Position numbers and translations under genes: made by a program. A DNA stretch of 5,165 nt, from contig JAQTWR010000234.1 in the NCBI GenBank assembly GCA_028689195.1, positions 1-5,165 on the forward strand. Reading direction: 5' to 3'. This DNA is from Anaerolineales bacterium. Lineage in GTDB: Bacteria > Chloroflexota > Anaerolineae > Anaerolineales > Villigracilaceae. Each line of letters begins with the position of its first letter. The first letter of the stretch is position 1. Positions 1 through 4,960 of the stretch are shown here, in pieces. Below the pieces are notes generated by a model. It was not told the DNA's origin and searched no databases. It was given only the letters and a program-made list of their open reading frames with translations.

Positions 1-231
1 CTGCGCCTTCCAACTGACCCCGCTGCGCTGGTAGTGGTACATCCCGCGAATGGGAACTTCCGCCGTGCCAACGTCCCACAATTTTCCGTACTGCTCATCC
101 CACCATAAGCCTTCGGTCATTTTTTGAATCGCAAAGTCTACTTGCCCCCAAGTCTCGTTGAAAACATACGTTCCCTGCCAGTGGCTAACGTCAATGCCGT
201 GCGCCCGCGTTGTGATGACTTCTCTTGTCAT
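1..231 (-). CDS. GH25 family lysozyme-like protein, N-terminal part only
   Basis: This is the first 77 codons of a gene that runs off the left edge. The protein opens with HGIDVSHWQG (residues 11-20), the hallmark N-terminal strand of glycoside hydrolase family 25 (Chalaropsis-type muramidases), in which the Asp (here D14) lines the active site. VDFAIQKMTEG (31-41) and GMYHYQRSG (63-71) match the second and third barrel strands, usually seen as FAIIKATEG and YHF. The family cleaves the MurNAc-GlcNAc bond of peptidoglycan. The catalytic DxE pair would lie past the edge and cannot be checked. The start is supported by AAGGAGG (236-242, complement) four bases before the ATG. No signal peptide precedes the domain, so export would need a holin or another route; a phage-type endolysin or a cell-wall remodelling enzyme are both possible. 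It is divergent from the suf operon and no functional link is visible. Confidence 0.85.
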   Translation of the reverse strand, partial: MTREVITTRAHGIDVSHWQGTYVFNETWGQVDFAIQKMTEGLWWDEQYGKLWDVGTAEVPIRGMYHYQRSGVSWKAQ

Positions 232-253
232 AATGCCTCCTTGTAAGATCTAC

Positions 254-268
254 TAGCAACTATTGCTA
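254..268. promoter_or_regulatory. Perfect palindrome, candidate operator of the GH25 gene
   Basis: TAGCAA-CTA-TTGCTA is a perfect inverted repeat with 6-bp arms and a 3-bp centre. It lies between the candidate - strand -10 (279-284) and the GH25 ribosome binding site, roughly at positions +4 to +18 of the predicted transcript, where a bound dimeric repressor would block initiation or early elongation. The size fits winged-helix repressors such as the MarR family, but no regulator is encoded in the window and the identity is not established. Confidence 0.45.
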
Positions 269-278
269 ACCTGCATCC

Positions 279-307
279 ATAATACTGTAAACCGATTAAA
301 GAAACAA
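279..307 (-). promoter_or_regulatory. Candidate sigma70-type promoter of the GH25 gene
   Basis: Reading the complement, TTGTTT (302-307) is followed after 17 bp by TATTAT (279-284). The -10 matches five of six consensus bases, the -35 only the first three. Transcription would start near 272, giving a leader of about 40 bases before the GH25 ATG at 231. Confidence 0.45.
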
Positions 308-329
308 GATGGAATCTTTATTCTGCTGC

Positions 330-366
330 GGGCTGTGCAAATCAACGCGGACAGCCCCCTTTTTTT
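330..366 (+). terminator. Orphan rho-independent-terminator-like hairpin
   Basis: GGGCTGT (330-336) and ACAGCCC (351-357) form a perfect 7-bp GC-rich stem with a 14-base loop, followed by two C and seven T (360-366). The T tract makes it a terminator only for + strand transcription, yet no + strand gene precedes it in the window. It could end an unannotated short RNA or stop + strand transcripts that run antisense to the GH25 gene before they reach suf. The long loop lowers confidence. Confidence 0.45.
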
Positions 367-395
367 GATTATTTGCAAATTTCGCGGAATTTTGC

Positions 396-432
396 TCAGC
401 CTGAGTGGGCGCGTCGCTGCAGCGCAGGCTGA
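396..432. repeat. Inverted repeat with inner palindrome
   Basis: TCAGCCTG (396-403) and CAGGCTGA (425-432) are perfect 8-bp arms around a 21-base loop that contains the 10-bp palindrome CGCTGCAGCG (415-424). There is no T tract on either side, so it is not a simple terminator. It ends 35 bp before the -35 box of the suf promoter. A regulator site is possible but nothing identifies it. Confidence 0.4.
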
Positions 433-467
433 ATTTCCCCGAATATACTAGAAAAATATCATAAATA

Positions 468-496
468 TTGACAAATTCGCTCTCTTTTGCTATAAT
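468..496 (+). promoter_or_regulatory. Consensus extended -10 sigma70 promoter of the suf operon
   Basis: TTGACA (468-473) and TATAAT (491-496) both match the consensus in all six positions and are separated by the optimal 17 bp. An extended -10 TGC (488-490) precedes the TATAAT. Transcription should begin near 503-505, giving a sufC leader of about 67 bases. A weak inverted repeat AATAT-N5-ATATT (455-469) overlaps the -35 and could bind a regulator. No match to the E. coli IscR site or the cyanobacterial SufR site was recognised by eye. Confidence 0.9.
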
Positions 497-536
497 GCTG
501 TTTCATTGCTAAAAACGCCAGTATTGGCTTACAAAA

Positions 537-562
537 TGCCGCGCAAGGCGGTAATTCAGGAG
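537..562 (+). promoter_or_regulatory. Leader hairpin and ribosome binding site of sufC
   Basis: TGCCGC (537-542) pairs with GCGGTA (548-553) across the loop GCAAG, giving six pairs including one G-U. The stem ends four bases before the Shine-Dalgarno AGGAG (558-562), which sits eight bases upstream of the sufC ATG. A smaller stem GCCA/TGGC (517-528) lies upstream. The stem does not cover the AGGAG itself, so it may only keep the site open. Confidence 0.5.
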
Positions 563-570
563 CTTAACGC

Positions 571-1341
571 ATGTCTCAATTGGAAATCAGGAATTTGCAC
601 GTCAGCATCGAGGATAAAGAAATTCTAAAGGGTCTCACTTTGACCATTAATCAGGGCGAGGTTCACGCAATTATGGGACCAAACGGCACGGGGAAATCCA
701 CGCTGGCTTATACGTTGATGGGGCATCCAAATTACACAGTCACCGCAGGCGAAATCATTTTCAAGGGAAAGAACCTTCTCGAACTTGAATCCGATGAGCG
801 TTCCCGCGCGGGGATTTTTCTCGCGTTTCAGTATCCCGTCGCGATTCCCGGCGTGACCGTTGCGAACTTTCTTCGCACGGCGGTCAATGCCCGCCGCCGC
901 GCTGAAAACCCCGAAGATAAGGGTATTCCCATTCTTGAATTCCGTAAGATGTTGAAAGAGAAGATGGCGATGCTCAAAATGGATCAAGCCTTTGCGGGAC
1001 GTTATCTCAATGACGGTTTCTCCGGCGGCGAAAAGAAGCGCGCCGAAATTTTGCAAATGGCAACCCTCAAACCCGAAATTGCCATTCTGGATGAAACTGA
1101 TTCCGGTTTGGATATTGACGCGCTGCGAATCGTTTCCGAGGGCGTCAATGCGCTTTCTGGTCCCGAACTTGGCGTGTTGGTTATTACCCATTACCAGCGT
1201 TTGTTGAATTACATCAAACCGCACTTTGTTCACATTATGATGCATGGGCGCATTGTCGAATCGGGCGGTCCCGATCTTGCATTGCACCTTGAGGAGCAGG
1301 GGTACGATTGGGTGCGCGAGAAGTATGAGGAAGCAGTTTAG
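571..1341 (+). CDS. sufC: Fe-S cluster assembly ATPase SufC
   Basis: The 256-residue cytoplasmic ABC-type ATPase of the SUF system binds SufB and SufD as a dimer and couples ATP hydrolysis to cluster assembly. The order of motifs is complete: Walker A GPNGTGKS (36-43, K42), Q-loop FQYP (Q87), signature [11 protein letters not shown] (150-160), Walker [13 protein letters not shown] (170-181, catalytic E175) and the H-loop ITHYQR (H207). The sequences [13 protein letters not shown] and [13 protein letters not shown] are specific to SufC rather than to transporter ATPases, and no membrane segment is present. Its length is close to that of E. coli SufC (248 residues). The start has a good AGGAG eight bases upstream and lies in the leader of a consensus promoter. 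It is the first gene of the operon, 84 bases before sufB. Confidence 0.98.
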   Translation: MSQLEIRNLHVSIEDKEILKGLTLTINQGEVHAIMGPNGTGKSTLAYTLMGHPNYTVTAGEIIFKGKNLLELESDERSRAGIFLAFQYPVAIPGVTVANFLRTAVNARRRAENPEDKGIPILEFRKMLKEKMAMLKMDQAFAGRYLNDGFSGGEKKRAEILQMATLKPEIAILDETDSGLDIDALRIVSEGVNALSGPELGVLVITHYQRLLNYIKPHFVHIMMHGRIVESGGPDLALHLEEQGYDWVREKYEEAV

Positions 1342-1350
1342 ATAAATAAA

Positions 1351-1414
1351 GATTAGATGATTAGAGATTGGTTTTATTGGTAGATACTATTTTCTACTCT
1401 CCATTCTCTAATTA
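1351..1414 (+). repeat. AT-rich word-repeat inverted repeat between sufC and sufB
   Basis: ATTAGAGATTGG (1360-1371) pairs with CCATTCTCTAAT (1401-1412) with one mismatch in twelve. Inside, GTAGA (1380-1384) pairs with TCTAC (1393-1397) across an 8-base loop, so the spacer folds as one nested stem. The left side repeats the word GATTAGA at 1351 and 1359. ATTAGAGATT and CTAATTACT recur in the spacer before sufS. No T tract follows, so a processing or stability element is likelier than a terminator. The sufB site GGAG (1417-1420) lies just beyond it. Confidence 0.7.
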
Positions 1415-1425
1415 CTGGAGATACC

Positions 1426-2853
1426 ATGACTGAAGATGCGAAAGCCATCGAAGAAGCAAAAACGCTTGAAGATATCGGCGATTATAAATACGGTTTTCAC
1501 GACCGCGATGATAATTACGTGTTCAAATCCGGGCGCGGATTAAGTCGCGAGGTCGTTGAAAATATCTCGCGCATGAAAGACGAGCCGCAGTGGATGCTCG
1601 ACTTTCGTCTCAAAGCGCTGGCGCATTATCTTGCGCGTCCGATGCCCAAATGGGGTCCTGAACTCGATAACCTCGACCTTGAAAATATTTTCTACTACGT
1701 CAAGCCGACCGAAAAAAGCGAAAAATCATGGGACAACGTTCCCGATGACATTAAAAACACTTTCGATAAATTGGGCATCCCCGAAGCGGAACAGAAATTT
1801 CTGGCGGGCGTGGGCGCGCAATACGAATTAGAAATGGTGTATCACTCCATTTTGGAACATGTTGAAAAACAGGGCGTAATCTTCTTGTCCATTGAAGATG
1901 GACTCAAACAATATCCCGATCTGTTCAAGGAATATTTTGGCATGGTCGTTCCCATCGAGGACAATAAATTTGCCGCATTGAACAGCGCGGTTTGGTCGGG
2001 CGGCTCGTTCGTTTACGTTCCCAAAGGCGTAAAAGTGGACTTGCCCTTGCAGGCATATTTCCGCTTGAATACCGCCAACGTCGGTCAGTTTGAACGCACG
2101 CTTATCATCGTGGACGAAGGCGCCTCGGTGCATTATGTCGAAGGCTGCACGGCGCCTCAATACACCACCAATTCATTCCATTCGGGCGTGATCGAGATCA
2201 TCGTCAAGAAGGGCGCGCGCTCGCGTTACTCGACGATCCAAAACTGGTCAACTAACGTTTTCAATCTTGTGACCCAGCGCGCCAAAGTGTTCGAGAACGG
2301 CGCTCATGAATGGGTGGATGCGAATCTTGGCAGCAAGATTACGATGAAATATCCGTCCTGCTATTTGATGGAACCCGGCGCGCACGGCGAGATGCTTTCA
2401 ATGGCGTTCGCGGGCGCGGGTCAAATTCAAGATGCTGGCTCAAAGATGGTTCACTTCGCGCCGAATACGACGAGCAAGATCGTTTCCAAATCCATATCTA
2501 AAAATGGCGGGCGGGCGTCCTATCGCGGTTTGGTCAAGGTTTATAAAGGCGCGAAGGGAGTCAAATCCAATGTGGTTTGCGACGCGCTTTTGCTCGACCC
2601 GAAATCGCGTTCGGATACATACCCGTCCATCGAGATTGACGAGGACGACGTTTCCATCGGTCACGAGGCTTCGGTTTCAAAGGTCGGCGAGGAGCAACTT
2701 TTTTATCTCATGTCGCGCGGACTTTCGGAAGAGGAATCTACGGGCATGGTTGTTTCCGGTTTTATCGAACCGCTCGTCAAAGAACTGCCGATGGAATACG
2801 CGGTGGAGATGAACAGATTGATTCAATTACAAATGGAAGGGTCGATAGGTTAG
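1426..2853 (+). CDS. sufB: Fe-S cluster assembly scaffold protein SufB
   Basis: The 475-residue protein is the core scaffold of the SufBC2D complex, receiving persulfide sulphur and holding the nascent cluster. Recognisable family segments include [18 protein letters not shown] (23-40), [22 protein letters not shown] (191-212), [10 protein letters not shown] (235-244), YSTIQNW (268-274), SYRGLVKV (365-372) and the C-terminus LQMEGSIG. Cys385 and Glu414 are 29 residues apart, the same spacing as E. coli Cys405 and Glu434, which are implicated in cluster formation at the SufD interface. The only other cysteines are C241 and C312; the N-terminal cysteine cluster of E. coli SufB is absent, and the protein is slightly shorter than E. 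coli's 495. The start has GGAG five bases upstream. The stop overlaps the next repeat element. Confidence 0.98.
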   Translation: MTEDAKAIEEAKTLEDIGDYKYGFHDRDDNYVFKSGRGLSREVVENISRMKDEPQWMLDFRLKALAHYLARPMPKWGPELDNLDLENIFYYVKPTEKSEKSWDNVPDDIKNTFDKLGIPEAEQKFLAGVGAQYELEMVYHSILEHVEKQGVIFLSIEDGLKQYPDLFKEYFGMVVPIEDNKFAALNSAVWSGGSFVYVPKGVKVDLPLQAYFRLNTANVGQFERTLIIVDEGASVHYVEGCTAPQYTTNSFHSGVIEIIVKKGARSRYSTIQNWSTNVFNLVTQRAKVFENGAHEWVDANLGSKITMKYPSCYLMEPGAHGEMLSMAFAGAGQIQDAGSKMVHFAPNTTSKIVSKSISKNGGRASYRGLVKVYKGAKGVKSNVVCDALLLDPKSRSDTYPSIEIDEDDVSIGHEASVSKVGEEQLFYLMSRGLSEEESTGMVVSGFIEPLVKELPMEYAVEMNRLIQLQMEGSIG

Positions 2854-2921
2854 AAAGTTGAAAAGTTGGAAGGTTTGAATTTTGAAAATCTTCTAACCTG
2901 TAAACTTTCAAATCTTCAAAC
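2847..2921 (+). repeat. Interleaved inverted repeats between sufB and sufD
   Basis: Three perfect arm pairs occupy this spacer: AGGTTAGAA (2847-2855) with TTCTAACCT (2891-2899), GAAAGTT (2853-2859) with AACTTTC (2903-2909), and GTTTGAA (2873-2879) with TTCAAAC (2915-2921). The third crosses the first two, so the RNA could adopt alternative folds or a pseudoknot. The left arm contains the sufB stop codon. The first half is made of GTTGAAA-like words and the second half of their complements. The words differ from those before sufB and sufS but the architecture is the same. Confidence 0.65.
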
Positions 2922-2930
2922 GGTATAACC

Positions 2931-4265
2931 ATGCAAGAGAAACCAAAAGTATCTGTCGCTCGAACTCGACGCGATTCTGCCGCAAAGGATTTTTCTTTTA
3001 CGGCGGATTCTATCCCCGCTGGCTCGTTGAAAAATATCCGCGAAAACGCGTGGGATGCGTTTTCGAAATTATCCATGCCCATCAATACCGACGAGGCTTG
3101 GCGGCGCACTGATTTGCGTTTGCTGCCCGCGTCCGATTTCAAACTTCCCAAAGACGGCGCGTTTCAAGATTTGCCTGTTGTTCCGGAAGAGTTGCTCCAG
3201 CCATTAACCGGCGAACAGCACGGCGGACAAATTACCTTATTGCCCGGCGGCTCGCAAATTCAATTGGACGCGGCGCTTGCGAAACAAGGCGTTGTCTTTA
3301 CAGACTTCAAAACCGCCGAAAAGAATCACGCCGATTTGCTGCAAAAGTTGATTGGGCAAATCGTCAAACCTGATGACGGAAAATTCGCCGCGCTGGCTTC
3401 CGCGCTTTCGCAGAACGGCGTGTTGTTGTATGTGCCGAAAAACGTTCAAGTTGAATATCCGCTTCATTCTATTTTGTGGGGACCCGGCGGCGATCTCGCG
3501 CATTTTTCGCATATCATCGTTTTTGTGGATAGCGGCGCTTCGGTCACTTATGTTCACGAAGCCGCTTCGCCAAATGAGACGGGTCACGCGATGCACGCGG
3601 GCGTGGTTGAAATTCATGTTGGCGAGAATGCGAATTTGCGTTTTGTAGAGTTGCAGTCGTGGGGGCGTCATGTGTGGAATTTCTCGCACGAGCGCGCGCG
3701 CGTCGAACGCGGCGGAAATTTGGATTGGATCTTCGGCGCGGTGGGGTCGCGTCTCACCAAAAATTTCTCCGACCTCGATCTCGCGGGCGAAGGCGCGACG
3801 GGGCGCATGTCCGGTTTTTATTTCACGAACGGAAACCAGCACCTCGATCACGATACGCAGCAGAATCATTTCGCGCCGCACACCACCAGCGATTTATTGT
3901 TCAAAGGCGCGTTGAAAGGCAAGAGCCGTTCCGTGTGGCAAGGCATGATTTATGTGGCGCCGGGCGCGCAAAAAACCGACGGCTATCAGGCGAATCGCAA
4001 TCTTGTGTTGGATGAACAATCGCGCGCAGATTCGATTCCGGGATTGGAAATTCTCGCGGATGACGTGCGCTGCACGCATGGCGCGACGGTTGGCAAACTC
4101 GAACAGGAACCGCTCTTCTATTTGAAGAGTCGCGGCATCCCGCAGCGCGACGCGGAGCAACTCGTCGTCGAGGGGTTCTTCGACCCGATTATGCAGCGCA
4201 TCCCGTTTGAAGGCGTGCGCGAGAGATTTCAGCAGGCGATAAAAGATAAATTGTTCACAACGTAA
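2931..4265 (+). CDS. sufD: Fe-S cluster assembly protein SufD
   Basis: The 444-residue SufB paralogue forms the other half of the SufBC2D beta-helix dimer and is needed for iron entry and cluster assembly. The N-terminal helical part contains NTDEAWRRTDL (52-62), the typical SufD E-x-W-R-x-T/S element. The core shows LYVPKNVQVEYPLHS (166-180), MHAGVVEIHVGENANL (221-236), HTTSDLLFKGAL (317-328) and the C-terminal RCTHGATVGKLEQEPLFYLKSRGI (380-403). His383 in THGAT is the counterpart of E. coli SufD His360, which faces the SufB cysteine. ATG 2931 is the only reasonable start, but no Shine-Dalgarno is visible upstream (GGTATAACC just before the ATG), so translation may depend on coupling to sufB or on an unstructured start. 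It follows sufB by 77 bases. Length is close to the E. coli protein (423). Confidence 0.97.
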   Translation: MQEKPKVSVARTRRDSAAKDFSFTADSIPAGSLKNIRENAWDAFSKLSMPINTDEAWRRTDLRLLPASDFKLPKDGAFQDLPVVPEELLQPLTGEQHGGQITLLPGGSQIQLDAALAKQGVVFTDFKTAEKNHADLLQKLIGQIVKPDDGKFAALASALSQNGVLLYVPKNVQVEYPLHSILWGPGGDLAHFSHIIVFVDSGASVTYVHEAASPNETGHAMHAGVVEIHVGENANLRFVELQSWGRHVWNFSHERARVERGGNLDWIFGAVGSRLTKNFSDLDLAGEGATGRMSGFYFTNGNQHLDHDTQQNHFAPHTTSDLLFKGALKGKSRSVWQGMIYVAPGAQKTDGYQANRNLVLDEQSRADSIPGLEILADDVRCTHGATVGKLEQEPLFYLKSRGIPQRDAEQLVVEGFFDPIMQRIPFEGVRERFQQAIKDKLFTT

Positions 4266-4282
4266 CGCGGCATTGCACCGCG
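4266..4282 (+). repeat. Short GC hairpin directly after sufD
   Basis: CGCGG (4266-4270) and CCGCG (4278-4282) form a perfect 5-bp stem with a 7-base loop starting at the first base after the sufD stop codon. There is no T tract, so it is unlikely to terminate; it may protect the upstream mRNA or reduce read-through. Confidence 0.4.
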
Positions 4283-4297
4283 CCATATAATTCAGGT

Positions 4298-4302
4298 AAG
4301 GA
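4298..4302 (+). promoter_or_regulatory. Ribosome binding site deciding the start of the Lys/Ala-rich gene
   Basis: AAGGA (4298-4302) is eight bases upstream of ATG 4311, the best spacing. The in-frame ATG at 4302 overlaps this site and would have only CAGG (4293-4296) five bases upstream. The downstream start is therefore preferred; the difference is three residues. Confidence 0.6.
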
Positions 4303-4310
4303 TGTGCGCT

Positions 4311-4871
4311 ATGACAGTGAAAGCGAAAGCCAAACCCAAGACCAAACCAAAAGTAAAGGCGGCAAAATTGAAAGTTGAGAAAAAGAAAGCGGTAGTTAAA
4401 TCCGTTGCGAAGGCGGCGCTTGTCAAAAAGGAAACGGCTGCAGCGCCGTCCTCGCAGGTTGCGGAAAAAACGGCGGCTGTCGTTAAGCCCAAAATCATCG
4501 CGCCCGTTGTGAAACGGACGATTATTCCCGCGCTCGAACGCCGCCGACCGATTAAGAAAAAACCGTCGCGCGGCAATCAATTCAACTTTATGAAAGCGCC
4601 CGGCTTGGAGCATGAATTTCAGGTAGGCGATACGGTTGAAGTGTTTTGCGATCACGAAAAAAACCGCGAACGCATCCGCGATTGGGTTAAAGGCATTGTC
4701 GTTCAAGTGGATTACAAAATGGCGGCGGTGCAGTTCCGCTTCAATGTGTACCTGACCGACGGCTGGATGGTTCCCGACCGCATTCTCTGGTTTCCGCTGC
4801 ACTCCGAACATATTCGCCCGGTGGCCGGTAAGAAGCCAGCCGCGAAAAAAGATTTCATTCCCGATTATTAG
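4311..4871 (+). CDS. Unrecognised protein with histone-H1-like Lys/Ala tail and small C-terminal domain
   Basis: I do not recognise this 186-residue protein. Residues 1-40 contain 16 lysines in KAKPKTKPK-style repeats with Ala, Pro and Val, like the basic tails of histone-H1-like bacterial proteins; a Lys/Ala/Val/Pro-rich linker runs to about 90, including ERRRPIKKK (76-84). Residues 99-171 look like a compact, mostly beta domain: FQVGDTVEVFCDHEK (103-117), VKGIVVQVDYKMAAVQF (126-142), VYLTDGWMVPDRILWF (146-161), HSEHIRP (164-170). The VGDxVEV opening and the valine-rich strands recall SH3-like barrels (Tudor or KOW type), which is inference. A second basic stretch GKKPAAKK (173-180) closes it. 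No signal peptide or membrane segment is seen. It sits 45 bases after sufD and 89 before sufS in the same direction, so co-transcription with suf is likely. Nucleic-acid binding is plausible from charge alone; the function is unknown. It may be a passenger gene rather than a SUF factor. Confidence 0.85.
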   Translation: MTVKAKAKPKTKPKVKAAKLKVEKKKAVVKSVAKAALVKKETAAAPSSQVAEKTAAVVKPKIIAPVVKRTIIPALERRRPIKKKPSRGNQFNFMKAPGLEHEFQVGDTVEVFCDHEKNRERIRDWVKGIVVQVDYKMAAVQFRFNVYLTDGWMVPDRILWFPLHSEHIRPVAGKKPAAKKDFIPDY

Positions 4872-4880
4872 AGATATAGG

Positions 4881-4931
4881 TAATTAGAGATTAGTAATTA
4901 GGAATGAGTTAATCCCTAATTACTAATCTCT
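4881..4931 (+). repeat. 17-bp perfect inverted repeat upstream of sufS
   Basis: AGAGATTAGTAATTAGG (4886-4902) and CCTAATTACTAATCTCT (4915-4931) are perfect 17-bp arms around a 12-base loop, the strongest stem in the window. The left side repeats TAATTAG at 4881 and 4895, and ATTAGAGAT also appears at 4867-4875 across the stop codon of the preceding gene. The arms share ATTAGAGATT and CTAATTACT with the sufC-sufB spacer. No T tract follows. A role in mRNA processing or stability is inference. Confidence 0.85.
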
Positions 4932-4954
4932 GCTCTCTAATCTCTGCTCTCTAA
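4923..4954 (+). repeat. Tandem 14-bp repeat before sufS
   Basis: CTAATCTCTGCTCT occurs twice in perfect tandem (4923-4936 and 4937-4950), followed by a partial third copy CTAA (4951-4954). The first copy overlaps the right arm of the 17-bp inverted repeat. The stretch is pyrimidine-rich and runs to six bases before the sufS ATG, leaving no room for a Shine-Dalgarno site. Confidence 0.85.
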
Positions 4955-4960
4955 CTTCCC

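Larger units (their letters stand above)
232..570. other. Divergent intergenic region with regulatory elements
   Basis: These 339 bases between the GH25 start and sufC hold no convincing gene. From left to right they contain a perfect 6-3-6 palindrome (254-268) just downstream of a candidate - strand promoter (279-307), a + strand hairpin with a seven-T tract (330-366), a 10-bp palindrome ATTTGCAAAT (371-380), an 8-bp-arm hairpin (396-432), the consensus suf promoter (468-496) and a leader hairpin next to the sufC ribosome binding site (537-562). Confidence 0.8.

Noticed and set aside
371..395. ATTTGCAAAT palindrome and the overlapping AAATT-N6-AATTT repeat as an operator
   Set aside because: Such AT-rich palindromes are frequent by chance and this one is about 75 bp upstream of the suf -35 with no recognisable regulator motif.
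263..451. 62-codon + strand open frame in the intergenic region
   Set aside because: No ribosome binding site, no recognisable domain, and it runs through the terminator-like hairpin at 330-366 and the inverted repeat at 396-432, so it is very likely chance.
625..1287. Long open frame antisense to sufC
   Set aside because: It is a shadow of the sufC codon pattern; the + strand protein has every SUF ATPase motif and the antisense product resembles nothing.
1368..1390. TTGGTT and TACTAT as an internal promoter before sufB
   Set aside because: The spacing is only 11 bp, too short for sigma70-type recognition.
4286..4291. TATAAT just before the Lys/Ala-rich gene
   Set aside because: No acceptable -35 lies 16-18 bp upstream, and a start site near 4298 would fall on the ribosome binding site. 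Probably chance, although a weak internal promoter is not excluded.
3894..4811. 305-codon - strand open frame across the sufD end and the Lys/Ala-rich gene
   Set aside because: It spans two + strand genes and the gap between them, and its Phe/Arg/His-rich composition is what the complement of Lys/Ala-rich coding gives. The + strand gene has a ribosome binding site and a sensible domain layout.
4923..4954. Tandem 14-bp units as a CRISPR array
   Set aside because: The copies are directly adjacent with no unique spacers and are too short; no cas genes are present.
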